NCBI RefSeq assembly: GCF_050303215.1 | Contig: NZ_JBNLBH010000132.1 | Coordinates: 62,001-126,000 of the forward strand | Direction of reading: 5' to 3' | Length of the DNA: 64,000 nucleotides | Origin: Haliangium sp050303215 | GTDB taxonomy: Bacteria > Myxococcota_A > Polyangia > Haliangiales > Haliangiaceae | Shown: piece after piece, positions 16,981 to 27,117 of the stretch | How the letters are laid out: every line of letters starts with the position of its first letter | How positions within the stretch are numbered: position 1 is the first letter of the stretch | Notes under the pieces: model-generated | Told to the model about the DNA's origin: nothing | The model's input: only the letters and a program-made list of their open reading frames with translations | Database searches by the model: none | Program-made: the position numbers and the translations under genes

Positions 16981-18912
16981 TCAGGTGTACATGGCGTCGA
17001 TGAGGTCGCTGTTCTTGTCGAGCACCACCCGCCGGCGCACCTTCTGGGTGGCCGTGAGCTCGCCGTCGTCCTGGTGCAGCTCCTTGTGCAGCAAGCGGAA
17101 GGCGCGCACCTCTTCGACCCGGACGAGCTGACGGTTGGCGTTGTCGACCTCTTGGCCGATCAGGGTTCGGACCTCGGGCTTCTGGCTCAGGTTCTCGAAC
17201 GAGGTGTAGGGCAGGCCCTGGCGGGTGGCCCAGTCGCCCACGGTCTCTTGGTCGATCTGGATCAAGGCGCTCACGTACCGGCGCTGGTCGCCGATGGCCA
17301 CGGCCTCCTTGATGTAGGGGCTGGTCTTGAGGGCGTTTTCGATCTTCTCGGGCGAGAGGTTCTTGCCCCCGGCGGTGATGATGATCTCTTTCTTGCGGCC
17401 GGTGATGCGGAGGTAGCCGTCGTCGTCGACGGCGCCGATGTCTCCGGTGTGGAGCCAGCCGTCCTCGTCGATGGCCTCGGCGGTGGCGTCGTCGCGGCCG
17501 AGGTAGCCGCAGAACACGTTGGGACCGCGGATGAGGATCTCGCCGTCGGCCGCCACGCGGTGCTCGATCGCAGGCGCCGCGCACCCAACCGTGCCCAGAC
17601 GCTGGCGGCCGGGGGGGTTGTAGTGACTCACGCCCGCGCTCTCGGTCATGCCGTAGCCCTCGCAGATCTCGATCCCGACGGCGTGGAACCAGGCCAGGAG
17701 CTCGGGCGCCACCGGAGCCGCACCCGAGATGGGGAACCAGCACCGACGCAGGCCCAGGCGCTCCTGCAAGGGGCGGTACAGGACCAGGTCGCCGACGCGC
17801 CACAAGAGGGCGTCGAGCCAGCCGACACGGCCGTCGCGGCGGCGCTCGGCGATGGCCCGGCCCCGGGCCAGGAACAGGCGATACAGGGTGCGCTTGAGCC
17901 ACGAGGCGTACTGCATGCGCACCTGGATGGCCGAGGCCATTTTTTCCCAAATGCGGGGCACGCCCAAGAACACGGTGGGCGAGACCTCGCGCAGGTCGCT
18001 CTGCACGGTCTCGATGGACTCGCCGAAATGGACCACGGCGCCGGCGCACAGGGACAGGAAGACCGAAAAAATCTTCTCGGCCACGTGGCACAGGGGCAGG
18101 TACGACAGCACGCTGTCGCGCTCGCTCAGACCCACCTCGGCCACGAAGCGGTCGGTGGTGGTGAGCACGTTGGCGCTCGACAGCATGGCGCCCTTGGGCG
18201 GGCCGGTGGTGCCCGAGGTGTAGACCACCATCGCAGGGGCGTGGGGGTCGAGGGCGGCCACGCGGCGCTCGTACCAGCCGTCGCCCTCGCCGCCTCGGTG
18301 GGCGTCGTCGTCGTCGTCGTCGCGCTCGAGCAGCTCCCGGCCGCGGCCGCGAAAGGCGTCCCAGTCCATGCGCCGGGGGTCGTCCACGTGGCGGGTGCCG
18401 CGGGGGTCGAAGACGATCACGTGGGTGAGGGTGGGGGTCTGGTCGCGGATGTCGAGGGCCTTGTCGTACTGCTCCTGGTCCTCGCAGAACAGCACCTTGC
18501 TGCCGCTATCGACGATGACGTAGGCGACGTCGGCGGGCGGGTTGGTCTGGTAGATGCCCACGGCCCGAGCCCCGATGGACTGGGCGGCGAGGTCGGCGTA
18601 GAGCCACTCGGGGCGGTTGTCGCTGAGGACGGCCACGGCGTCGCCGGGGCGCACGCCCAGCTCCCACAGCATGCGGGCCGCCTCGGCCACGCGGTCGCGG
18701 TAGTCGCGCCAGGTGATCTCGGCCCACAGGCCCAGCGACTTCTCGCGCAGGGCCACTCGATCGGGGTGCCGCCGGGCCTTGTCGGCCAGGCGGCCGGGCA
18801 AGGTGTCGGACCCGCGGTCGGGGCCGGCGACCGCGGCGGCGGGCGTGGCGGTCGAGGGGGTCGAGCCGGCCGAGCCGGCCGAGGATGCAGCGTCGGGCGG
18901 TGGGGGGCTCAT
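16981..18912 (-). CDS. AMP-dependent long-chain acyl-CoA synthetase
   Basis: The 643-residue enzyme activates a carboxylic acid with ATP and couples it to CoA. Motifs in order: YTSGTTGPPKGAM (P-loop-like A3), YGMTES (A5), GWLHTGDIG (A7), GRKKEIIITAGGKNLSP (A8 hinge), and the adenylation lysine in TATQKVRRR near the end. The length and the segment LPLCHVAEK are typical of long-chain fatty-acid ligases. The first 40 residues are low-complexity Pro/Ala/Ser, and an Asp run (DDDDDD, about residue 205) reflects a GTC stutter. It overlaps LivG by ATGA. Embedding in a Liv-type importer operon suggests the imported acid is activated on entry. The substrate could be a fatty, aromatic or dicarboxylic acid. 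Confidence 0.93.
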   Translation of the reverse strand: MSPPPPDAASSAGSAGSTPSTATPAAAVAGPDRGSDTLPGRLADKARRHPDRVALREKSLGLWAEITWRDYRDRVAEAARMLWELGVRPGDAVAVLSDNRPEWLYADLAAQSIGARAVGIYQTNPPADVAYVIVDSGSKVLFCEDQEQYDKALDIRDQTPTLTHVIVFDPRGTRHVDDPRRMDWDAFRGRGRELLERDDDDDDAHRGGEGDGWYERRVAALDPHAPAMVVYTSGTTGPPKGAMLSSANVLTTTDRFVAEVGLSERDSVLSYLPLCHVAEKIFSVFLSLCAGAVVHFGESIETVQSDLREVSPTVFLGVPRIWEKMASAIQVRMQYASWLKRTLYRLFLARGRAIAERRRDGRVGWLDALLWRVGDLVLYRPLQERLGLRRCWFPISGAAPVAPELLAWFHAVGIEICEGYGMTESAGVSHYNPPGRQRLGTVGCAAPAIEHRVAADGEILIRGPNVFCGYLGRDDATAEAIDEDGWLHTGDIGAVDDDGYLRITGRKKEIIITAGGKNLSPEKIENALKTSPYIKEAVAIGDQRRYVSALIQIDQETVGDWATRQGLPYTSFENLSQKPEVRTLIGQEVDNANRQLVRVEEVRAFRLLHKELHQDDGELTATQKVRRRVVLDKNSDLIDAMYT

Positions 18913-19673
18913 GCGGCGCCTCCGATGTAGGCCTCGATGACCTTGGGGTCGGCCTGGACCTGGGCCGGCGAGCCCTCGGCGATCTTGTGGCCAAAGTCGA
19001 GCACGCTGATGCGCTCGGCCAGGTCCATGACGAAGCGGAGCTCGTGCTCGATGAGGATCTGGGTGACGCCGAGCTCGTCCTTGATGTCGAGCAGGTAGCG
19101 GGCCATGTCTTCGGTCTCCTCCTGGTTGAGGCCGGCCGTGGGCTCGTCGAGCAGGAGCAGGCGCGGCTCCATGCACAGGGCCCGGCCCAGCTCGACCCGC
19201 TTGCGGACCCCGTAGGGCAGGATTTGGACCGGGGTGTGGCGAAAGCGAGCGAGGTGGAGGAAGTCGATGATCTCCTCGGCGCGGGCCCGGTGCCGGACCT
19301 CCTCGCGCCGAGCCCGAGGGGTGAAACCGAGGTGGGCCAGCAGCCCGGTGCGGACCAGGTGGTGGCGGCCGACCAGGAGGTTGTCGAGCACGCTGAGGTT
19401 GTCGAACAGGGCCAGGTTCTGGAACATGCGGGCCACGCCCAGGGCCGCGACTCGGTGCGGGGGCAGGCGGGCGATGTCCTGCCCGCACACGCGCACTGTG
19501 CCGGCGCTGGGCCGATACAGGCCCGACACGCAGTTGAACAGGGACGACTTGCCGGCGCCGTTGGGGCCGATGACGGCGACCAGGGCGCCTTCTTCGACCG
19601 CGAGGTCGACCTTGGTGAGCGCGTGCACGGCGCCGAAGCTGAGGCTGAGCCCGGTGATCTCGAGGATGTTCAT
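18909..19673 (-). CDS. livG: LivG-type ABC transporter ATPase
   Basis: The 254-residue ATPase has Walker A GPNGAGKSS, a Q-loop region with GVARMFQNLALFDNLSVLDNLLVG, a recognisable signature region before LGRALCMEPRLLLLDEPTAGLN (Walker B), and the H-loop IEHELRFVMDLAERI. The canonical LSGGQ is altered to ILPYGVRKRVELGRAL, as often seen in LivG. It hydrolyses ATP to drive the importer together with LivF. The ATG is at 19671-19673, 11 bases after the livF stop, and its own stop overlaps the synthetase start. Confidence 0.95.
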   Translation of the reverse strand: MNILEITGLSLSFGAVHALTKVDLAVEEGALVAVIGPNGAGKSSLFNCVSGLYRPSAGTVRVCGQDIARLPPHRVAALGVARMFQNLALFDNLSVLDNLLVGRHHLVRTGLLAHLGFTPRARREEVRHRARAEEIIDFLHLARFRHTPVQILPYGVRKRVELGRALCMEPRLLLLDEPTAGLNQEETEDMARYLLDIKDELGVTQILIEHELRFVMDLAERISVLDFGHKIAEGSPAQVQADPKVIEAYIGGAA

Positions 19674-19684
19674 GGGCCGCGCTC

Positions 19685-20470
<786 letters not shown>

Positions 20471-20474
20471 CGGT

Positions 20475-21800
20475 TCACTCTGCCGCCGTCTGAGGAGGGG
20501 ACATGGCCGTGGGGACGGCGTAGGGGGCGGCCTCGGTCCAGCTCCGAGCCTCGAAGTCAGGGGCGAGCACGCGGGTGAGCACGCTGGTGGCGTACGGCTG
20601 CTGGGTGAGGCTTATCGGCTGGATGAGGCCGCCGCCGTCGTAGTCGGCGATCGATTGCAACGCCTCGAGGTAGGCCGGACGGGTGACGTCGCCGGCCTCG
20701 AGGGCGCGGCGGAAGGCCTCGAGCGCGACCCGGCCCTGCACGTACGAGCCCAGGATGTACAGGTCGGGGGGGTGGAGATCTTTGCCGTAGGCCTCGTAGG
20801 CGGCCAGGAAGTCCTTCATCCCGGGCAGGTCTTCGTTCCAGTAGCTCAGGCCGGAGACGAAGTAGAAGTTCTTGAATACGGTCGGGGGGATGACGGAGGG
20901 ATCGTAGAAGCGGTCGATCCAGGCCGGGGTGTTGGCGAGCCAGGTGGGCTGGTAGCCGAGCTGGGCGGCGCTGCCCAGAATGGGGCCGGTGGCGCTGGCC
21001 AGGACCGTGAGCAGGACGTGGGTGGCGCCGGCGTCTTTGAGCGCGGTGACCACGGCGGTGTAGTCCTTCTGTCCCGGCGCCACGGTGCTCTGGGCCACGA
21101 TGGTGACCCCGGCGGCCTCGGCGGCCGCGGTCCAGCCCTCCAGGCCGTCCTGTCCATAATCGTCCTTCTGGTACACGATGGCGGCTTTGACTGCGTCGGC
21201 GCCACCGGCTTGCTCGACCGCGAAGTCCATGGCGCGCATGGCTTCGACTCGGTAGTTGGGCCCGATGGGGGGCGTGTTGGGGTGCGCGGCCATGGCCGAC
21301 GACAGCGAGGCCGGGAAGGCGACGATGTGATCGCGGGCGAGCATGTCGCGCAGCGGCAGGGTGTTGGGGGTGCCGAAGCTGGTGGCGATGAACAGGACCT
21401 GGTCCTTGATGGCGTTGTAGGCCTGCACCGACTTTTGGGGGTTGTACTGGTGGTCGCGCTCGACCAGCTCGATCTTCCAGCCCTCGGGCAGGATGCCGCT
21501 GCCGCCGGCGTTGACCTGGGCGGCGAGGATGCGCTTGCCCACGGCGTAGGGCTTGCCCAGGGCCGCTGCCGGGCCGCTCTCGTCATTGAGGGCGCCCAGC
21601 GTGATCACCTTGTTGGCGAGGTCGACGCCGTAATCGGTCGCGATCGCGGGGGCGCCGGTGTTGGCGGCCGCGCCCTTCTCGGGGGGAGTGGGCGCGTCGC
21701 TCTTGCTGCAGGCGGGCAGCGCGAGCGCCAGGCCGAGCGCCAGGGCCGAGACGGCGTGGGCGCGGCGGAGGACGCAGGGACGTGGGGCGAGCATAGTCAT
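20475..21800 (-). CDS. LivK-like periplasmic-binding lipoprotein of the importer
   Basis: The 441-residue protein begins with a lipoprotein signal ending ALPAC and is otherwise a type I periplasmic-binding fold (ITLGALNDESGPAAALGKPY, then IKDQVLFIATSFGTPNT, VEAMRAMDF, AAIVYQKDDYGQDG). This family captures amino acids, amides, aromatic or short acids for Liv-type importers. The start at 21800 has GAGG five bases upstream (in the reverse strand), better placed than for the internal ATG at 21794. It is first in the operon and divergent from a TonB-dependent receptor; the shared 420-base region holds TGTCA repeats. With an acyl-CoA synthetase in the operon, an organic acid is more likely than an amino acid. 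Confidence 0.93.
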   Translation of the reverse strand: MTMLAPRPCVLRRAHAVSALALGLALALPACSKSDAPTPPEKGAAANTGAPAIATDYGVDLANKVITLGALNDESGPAAALGKPYAVGKRILAAQVNAGGSGILPEGWKIELVERDHQYNPQKSVQAYNAIKDQVLFIATSFGTPNTLPLRDMLARDHIVAFPASLSSAMAAHPNTPPIGPNYRVEAMRAMDFAVEQAGGADAVKAAIVYQKDDYGQDGLEGWTAAAEAAGVTIVAQSTVAPGQKDYTAVVTALKDAGATHVLLTVLASATGPILGSAAQLGYQPTWLANTPAWIDRFYDPSVIPPTVFKNFYFVSGLSYWNEDLPGMKDFLAAYEAYGKDLHPPDLYILGSYVQGRVALEAFRRALEAGDVTRPAYLEALQSIADYDGGGLIQPISLTQQPYATSVLTRVLAPDFEARSWTEAAPYAVPTAMSPPQTAAE

Positions 21801-21902
21801 GAAGACCTCGAACGGGGCAGAAGAGGAACTCGATAGGATCTCAAAGCTCGGCCGGAGTCAAGGCGATGGGGCCCAGTGCCGAGCCTCGACGCCGCGCCGG
21901 CG

Positions 21903-21947
21903 CTGTTCAAAACGCTGTCAAGACACTGTCAAAACGCTGTCAAAAAC
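21903..21947. promoter_or_regulatory. Four iterons of CTGT(T)CAA, 11-bp period, candidate operator
   Basis: Four head-to-tail units start at 21903, 21915, 21926 and 21937 with the pattern CTGTCAARACR. They are spaced 11 to 12 bases apart, that is, one helical turn each. They sit between the divergent binding-protein and TonB-receptor genes, about 105 bases upstream of the former and 275 of the latter, and could co-regulate both. The TGTCA core also appears in the palindromes at 6533-6595, which may be coincidence. Confidence 0.55.
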
Positions 21948-22209
21948 AGCGTCGCAAAGTCGAACACATACCGTTGCCTGCACACTCGACGAGCGGTCAT
22001 CCAGAATCGAATGTCCATGCCGCGCTGCGGCATAGAGAGATGAGCAGCGGCTGCCAGCGTCGTCGCAGAGGGAGAGAGGAGGAGCTGTGCACACCGGGGT
22101 TCACCGGGACTTCGATGTGTCGCGATGTGGGCAATGAGTTGTTGCGTCGCAACAACAAATCGATGTACAGAGCATGAAGGTAACGAAATCCACCACACGA
22201 GATTTCTTG

Positions 22210-22216
22210 AGGAGGT
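22210..22216 (+). promoter_or_regulatory. Strong ribosome-binding site that fixes a TTG start
   Basis: GAGGAGG ends 4-5 bases before the TTG at 22221-22223. No other codon in the extended frame has such a site, and translation from here opens directly with a signal peptide. It therefore overrides upstream ATG candidates such as 22125. Confidence 0.8.
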
Positions 22217-22220
22217 TCTC

Positions 22221-24644
22221 TTGACACTGCGTCGAAGCACTTTGATGTCGAACATCGGTACCTGGGTCGGGATCACGTTGGTCGTGGGGGGCGCCAGCGT
22301 CGGGGTCGCCCAGGCTCAGGAGGTAGCGGCGGCGGGCACGGGGGTCGTCCGCGGCACCGTAACCGACCGCGACACCGGCGTGCCGCTGGCCGGAGCGACG
22401 GTGCTGGTGATGGGCACGGAGCTTGGCGCCGTGAGCGAGAGCGACGGCAGCTATGTCATCGAGGGCTTGGCCCCGGGGCGCTATCAGGTCCAGGTGATTC
22501 TGTACGGAAAGCCCGAGGACCCGGTCGAGGTGGAGATCGCGGCCGGCCAGGAGGCGAGCCTGGCGCTGCAGGCGTCAGAGAGCGACTTCGCGGGCGAGGT
22601 CATCGTGGTGACCGGGACCCGCTCGCCCGAGAAGATCTTCGACGCGCCGGTCACGGTCGAGTCAGTGAGCGAGGAAGATCTGGCCCGGACGGCCGGCCCG
22701 ACCTACTTGTCGTCGCTCGCGAACGTCAAGGGCATCGACTTCGCCGACGCGAGCCTGAACGATCAGCGGATCTCGATGCGCGGGTTTACCACCCAGTTCA
22801 ACTCGCGCCTCATTACCATGGTCGATGGCCGCCTGGCCCAACTCCCGGGCAACGGCCTGCCCCAGGCCAACAACCTGCCGTCGCCCGCCATCGACATGAA
22901 GGCCGTAGAGGTGGTGGTGGGGCCAGCGTCGGCGCTGTACGGCGCCAACGCGCACACCGGGGTCATCAACATCATCAGCAAGTCGCCGTGGGATGAGTCG
23001 GGAGTGCGGCTGTCGCTCCGCGGTGGCACCCAGAACCTGCTCGACGGCAGCGTCCGAGTGGCAGGCACGGTCGGTGATTCGCTGGGCTGGAAGGTCAACG
23101 CGCAGGCCATGCGCGCCGAGGACTTCGAGCCCGATTGCGAGGTGGAGCCTTTGTTCCGCTACGGCACCGATTTGTGCGAGACCACGGTGGTCGCCGACTA
23201 CGAGGTGCAGTCGCTCAAGGGCGAGGGCAGCCTTTACTACAAGTTCGGTGACTGGATGGCCAAGGCGTCAGCGGGCTACTCCGATAACGACGCCATCAGC
23301 GCTACCAATGCCGGCCGCAATCACCTGCGCGGCTTGACGGTGGCCTATCAGGCGGCTCAGGTGAGTCACCCCAACTGGTACGCGCAGTTCACGCGTACGG
23401 CCACAGGCGGAGGCAAGTCGTATCAGCTCAACGCGGTGGTCGCGTCGGCGGCCGTGCGGGCCGAGAGTGGGGGCTCGGTGGCTCCGGAGGACCTGGGCGC
23501 GCTGCGCCACAGCGCAGCCTTCGTCGACGACAGCGAGATGTACGACGGCGAGCTGCAGTACCGCAACACGCTTTTCGGCGTGAGCGGGACCGCGGGAGTG
23601 CAGTGGCGACGGTACCTGCCGGACTCAGGCGGCACGTACTTGGCCGACGCGCTCGGGAAGTCGCTCGAAGCCACCGAGATCGGCGGCTACGTGCAGCTCG
23701 ACTACAGCATGATGGACAACCGGGTGCGCTTGGTCGGCGCGGTGCGCGTGGACGACAACTCCAACTACGAGACCCAAGCGAGCCCCAAGGCCGCCGTCGT
23801 GGTCGAGCCGGTCACGGGCCACAAGGTGCGGGCGGGTTACAATCGAGCATTCAAGAGCCCGACCGTTCTCGAGAGCTTCCTTTACATCCACAACCCGGCC
23901 GGGGGGCTCAACCTGGTCGGTAACCGCACCGGGTTCGAGATCCGCGACATGAATGGCGCGGTGGTGCGCACCATCGATCCCCTGGTGCCGGAGCAAGTGG
24001 ACGCGCTCGAGGTGGGCTACAAGGGGATCCTGGGCCGGCAGGTGTTCGTCGACGCGGTCTTCTACAACTCTTGGTACGATGATTTCATCGGCGCGCTGGC
24101 CCTCGAGGTGCTGCCGGGCGGGCCCGAGATGGCCTACTACGCCGACAGCGGTGATCTGGTGGGCGATGGCTTGCCGGGCGCGGGCTCGCTGCTCACGTAT
24201 AAGAACTTCGGCCAGGCCACGGTGCGCGGCGCCGACGTGGGGGTCGACGTGTACCCAATGGAAAACCTGGCGCTGTCGGCCGGGGTCTCGCTGATCTCGC
24301 TGGTGAGCGACGAGGCCGAGGCGCCGGCGCTCAACGTGCCCGGGTTCAAGTTCAAGTCCTCGGTCACGGTGGAGGATCTGTTCGCGCCGGGTTCGTTCGT
24401 GAGGTTCGCCGGCCGCTACAGCAATGGGTTCCACTTCGCATCGGGTGTGTGGGTCGGGGACGTGCCGCCCATGTTCGTGGGTGATCTCACCGCCGGCTAC
24501 ACGTTGCGCGATCTGGGGGTGACCGTCACGGGTGGGGTGATGAACCTGTTCAACAACAAGGAGCCCGCGGTCCCAGGCTCGCCGATTCCGCGCCCGCTCG
24601 CGTTCGTACAGCTCGGCTACGCCTATTCGGGCTTGAACCTGTAG
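22221..24644 (+). CDS. TonB-dependent outer-membrane receptor with carboxypeptidase-like N-terminal domain
   Basis: Starting at TTG 22221 (see the ribosome site), the 807-residue protein opens with a signal peptide ending VAQAQ. Residues about 40-120 are a carboxypeptidase-D regulatory-like/SusC-type beta-sandwich (GTVTDRDTGVPLAGATVLV, SDGSYVIEGLAPGRYQV). The plug domain follows (EVIVVTGTR, the TonB-box-like region, to VEVVVGPASALYGANAHTGVINIISK) and then a 22-strand-type barrel ending in an aromatic-poor ...YSGLNL. It imports a large or scarce ligand with TonB energy. Being divergent from a complete Liv-type importer plus an acyl-CoA synthetase, it probably supplies that system's substrate across the outer membrane. 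It is followed by a 154-base gap. Confidence 0.92.
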   Translation: MTLRRSTLMSNIGTWVGITLVVGGASVGVAQAQEVAAAGTGVVRGTVTDRDTGVPLAGATVLVMGTELGAVSESDGSYVIEGLAPGRYQVQVILYGKPEDPVEVEIAAGQEASLALQASESDFAGEVIVVTGTRSPEKIFDAPVTVESVSEEDLARTAGPTYLSSLANVKGIDFADASLNDQRISMRGFTTQFNSRLITMVDGRLAQLPGNGLPQANNLPSPAIDMKAVEVVVGPASALYGANAHTGVINIISKSPWDESGVRLSLRGGTQNLLDGSVRVAGTVGDSLGWKVNAQAMRAEDFEPDCEVEPLFRYGTDLCETTVVADYEVQSLKGEGSLYYKFGDWMAKASAGYSDNDAISATNAGRNHLRGLTVAYQAAQVSHPNWYAQFTRTATGGGKSYQLNAVVASAAVRAESGGSVAPEDLGALRHSAAFVDDSEMYDGELQYRNTLFGVSGTAGVQWRRYLPDSGGTYLADALGKSLEATEIGGYVQLDYSMMDNRVRLVGAVRVDDNSNYETQASPKAAVVVEPVTGHKVRAGYNRAFKSPTVLESFLYIHNPAGGLNLVGNRTGFEIRDMNGAVVRTIDPLVPEQVDALEVGYKGILGRQVFVDAVFYNSWYDDFIGALALEVLPGGPEMAYYADSGDLVGDGLPGAGSLLTYKNFGQATVRGADVGVDVYPMENLALSAGVSLISLVSDEAEAPALNVPGFKFKSSVTVEDLFAPGSFVRFAGRYSNGFHFASGVWVGDVPPMFVGDLTAGYTLRDLGVTVTGGVMNLFNNKEPAVPGSPIPRPLAFVQLGYAYSGLNL

Positions 24645-24798
24645 CCACGGGTGGGTCGGAAGTGAGATTCGCCGGTCGGAATTCACTCAGCGGCTGAACC
24701 GGCTGACGACGACACCGCCGCGAACGCGCGAAATGCGGCGCAAAGAGTGATGTGCGGGCAATGTCACGGGATGGTCGTGGTATAGTCGACATCGCTCT

Positions 24799-25299
24799 AT
24801 GGCTGCTTCGAGCAAGACGCTCCTGGACATCGTCGAGAGCGTTCGCAACCGCGAGCTGAGCCTGTCTACGCCCGTGCTCATCGATGTGGGCGCCAAGCCG
24901 GAGGCGAACAGTGACGCGTCGCTGACGTCTCTGCTGACCAAGACCATCTCGCAACACGATGGTTGGTTCGTCGACTACGCCAAGGAGTACAACGACAACC
25001 CCTGCTACGTGCTCGACGCCGCTCACACCATCACGATCGGGCGCAGCCGGAGCTGCGATCTGCGCATTGCGCACAAGTCGGTGAGCAGCCTGCACGCGCG
25101 GTTGCGCTTCGACCGCGCTGACCTCGAATATTATTTGGCGGATCAGGGCTCGCGCAACGGCACCTACGTGAGCGGCGAGCGCATCGTGCCGGGCGTGGAG
25201 CTGCCGCTGTGGTCCGGAGCGCTGTTGGGGTTTGGGCGCACGGCGTTCTTGTTCTTGGTGTCGTCGACGATCCGGAAACTGGCCACGCTGGCGCTGTGA
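24799..25299 (+). CDS. FHA-domain protein
   Basis: The 166-residue protein has a forkhead-associated domain in its second half: ITIGRSRSCDLRI, SVSSLHARLRF, YLADQGSRNGTYVSGERI. It keeps the conserved Arg, Ser, His, Asn and Gly that bind phosphothreonine. The first 70 residues are a short helical and strand region typical of myxobacterial stand-alone FHA proteins. It probably reads the output of a Ser/Thr kinase encoded elsewhere. There is no Shine-Dalgarno site; TATAGT lies at 24781-24786, 12 bases before the ATG, so the transcript may be almost leaderless. Confidence 0.92.
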   Translation: MAASSKTLLDIVESVRNRELSLSTPVLIDVGAKPEANSDASLTSLLTKTISQHDGWFVDYAKEYNDNPCYVLDAAHTITIGRSRSCDLRIAHKSVSSLHARLRFDRADLEYYLADQGSRNGTYVSGERIVPGVELPLWSGALLGFGRTAFLFLVSSTIRKLATLAL

Positions 25300-25415
25300 G
25301 ACGGCGGCCGGGTCCGGCCAGGTGGCGCTGCACCTACACCGGCTCAGCCGTGGCGCCAGTCCGTGGGTATGGATCGAGGCTTCTCAAGGGGGCGGGCTTG
25401 ATCCAAAATGCGCCC

Positions 25416-26213
25416 ATGTCGCTTCCTGCCTCGTTTCTGCGCGCGGCCGAGCAGCATCCGTGCTTCTCGGGGTGTTACGGGCCGGAGGACTCGGTCCTGG
25501 TGTGCACGAACCCGGCCCAGACACCGGCGCCCTCTGTGCAAGTCTCGTGTCGAGACTGTCTGAGCTTCCATGTGGCGGCGGATGTGAGCCTGCTGCCCCC
25601 GCATACGACCGCGGACAAGCTCGCTCGTGAGCTGAGCGATCACGTGCGCGGGCTGCGTGGGTACGCGTGGTCGGTGGGGGGATACCACCACGCCTGCAAC
25701 AAGATCTGGCTGAGCGCGGCCTACTATCCGTGTGGCTTGTTCCTGCTCGATGGGTCGCGCAATCACGACAGCCGGACCGACGTCGAGGTGCTGATCGAGG
25801 CGTTCTCGGGCGGGCTGGTGCAGCCGGCGCACCCCAAGATGCTCGATCCGTCACAGTATGCGACGGAGGAGTTGTACCTGGACATGTCGGTGCCGATTCA
25901 GCCGGTGCGAGGGATGAGCGACATCTTGAACTCCCCGCAGTCCAGCCCCTCATACAAGGCGCGGGCGCGGCGGGTGACCGTGGCCGAGTTCCTGCCGATG
26001 ACGGCCACGGTCGGGTCCGGGTCGCTGCCGGCGCGGATCTATCCGAGCGGGGGGCAGCCGAGCGCAGTGCCGCCCCCGGCGGCCAGGTCCAAGGTGGCCG
26101 CGAAGCCCGCGCCTCGGCGGGCGCTGCGGTTGGGCGAGATCTGTCCGGTGTGCGGAGCCCGGGTCGAGGAGCGCCCGAGCCTCACCGATACCTTCATCGG
26201 CTGTCTGTGCTGA
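25416..26213 (+). CDS. Uncharacterised protein with C-terminal zinc-ribbon motif
   Basis: The 265-residue protein has no signal peptide or membrane segment. The N-terminal part contains scattered cysteines (HPCFSGC, VSCRDC). The middle is a mixed alpha/beta region with ATEELYLDMSVPIQPVRGM, followed by a Pro/Ala/Lys linker (about 205-240). The last 30 residues (EICPVCGARVEERPSL...GCLC) form a CxxC...CxC half-zinc-ribbon. I do not recognise a family. The start at ATG 25416 is preferred over the frame start at 25209, because upstream codons run antisense-like through the end of the FHA gene. It follows FHA by 116 bases. Confidence 0.7.
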   Translation: MSLPASFLRAAEQHPCFSGCYGPEDSVLVCTNPAQTPAPSVQVSCRDCLSFHVAADVSLLPPHTTADKLARELSDHVRGLRGYAWSVGGYHHACNKIWLSAAYYPCGLFLLDGSRNHDSRTDVEVLIEAFSGGLVQPAHPKMLDPSQYATEELYLDMSVPIQPVRGMSDILNSPQSSPSYKARARRVTVAEFLPMTATVGSGSLPARIYPSGGQPSAVPPPAARSKVAAKPAPRRALRLGEICPVCGARVEERPSLTDTFIGCLC

Positions 26214-26281
26214 GTTGCCGGCCGGGTGCGTCGCCCCGACGGCGCCCTGAGCACGGGCTCGACATCGTTGTCGGCGGCCGG

Positions 26282-26923
26282 CTAGAAGAACCAGTAGGCG
26301 ATCGCTCGGCCTATGGCGAAGATGGAGTAGCCGAGGATCAAGACCGCGACGAAGCGGGTGATCTTGAGCGTCTTTTCGCCGATGACTTTCTTGCCGTGAT
26401 CGGCCAGGTAGGCCACGCCGGTGAACCAGGCGCTCGAGCCCAACATCACGCCGACGGTGGCCGATAGGCCCTCACCGGTGGTCGCGCCCTCCATGAATAG
26501 GCCCACGATGATGACCCAGGTCACCAGCGCTGCGGGGTTCATGAGAATGAGGGCGACACCGAGGAGGAAGCCCGACCAAGGTGAGGTGGCGTTTTCGGCG
26601 GTGGCGGCCTTGCCGGGGCGAGGGGTGTCCACGGCGACGACGGTCTGGTTGCGGATGGCGATGAGGGCGTAGACGAACAGCACCACGCCGCTGATCGCGT
26701 ACAGCGCCGGCTTGACCACGGGGTAGGCCTTGAGGATGGGGCCCATGCCGAGGATGCCGAGGATGGCGAAGATGCCGTCACCGACTGCGCCGCCGAGGCC
26801 GACCGTGATGGCGCGGCGCAGGCTGTAGCGGTAGGCGGCGTCGATGACGGCGAGGTTGACCGGGCCAATGGGCACGCCCGAGAGCACGCCTACGGTCAAT
26901 CCCATGAGGAAGTAGGTCACCAT
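26282..26923 (-). CDS. LysE/RhtB-family exporter
   Basis: The 213-residue membrane protein has six hydrophobic segments and the LysE-family start MVTYFLMGLTVGVLSGVPIGPVNLAVIDAA, with the PIGPVN motif, and a later NPAALVTWV motif. Members export amino acids or related metabolites. The C-terminus ends inside the last helix (AYWFF). Convergent with the zinc-ribbon gene; GCCGGCCG (26217) and CGGCCGGC (26274) form an inverted repeat between their ends without a T-run. Substrate cannot be inferred. Confidence 0.88.
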   Translation of the reverse strand: MVTYFLMGLTVGVLSGVPIGPVNLAVIDAAYRYSLRRAITVGLGGAVGDGIFAILGILGMGPILKAYPVVKPALYAISGVVLFVYALIAIRNQTVVAVDTPRPGKAATAENATSPWSGFLLGVALILMNPAALVTWVIIVGLFMEGATTGEGLSATVGVMLGSSAWFTGVAYLADHGKKVIGEKTLKITRFVAVLILGYSIFAIGRAIAYWFF

Positions 26924-27117
26924 CGGCCCCCCTTGCGACCGGTGGTCGCGCGCTCCGCAGTCGCGGCAGTGGGAAGCAGCGGTTCACTCACGGGACGAAA
27001 GGCTGGGTCGAGGGATACCGCCGCCCGAGGGCGTGTCTGCGACGAGTCGATGGCAAGCGGCGCAGGTGGCGGGGGTGTTGCTTATGCAATTCGACATTTG
27101 CTTGTCAAGTCGAACGG

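Noticed and set aside
15911..17131. 406-codon plus-strand frame over livH
   Set aside because: It is antisense to a canonical LivH permease and has a composition (Gly/Gln/Glu/His) typical of GC-rich shadows.
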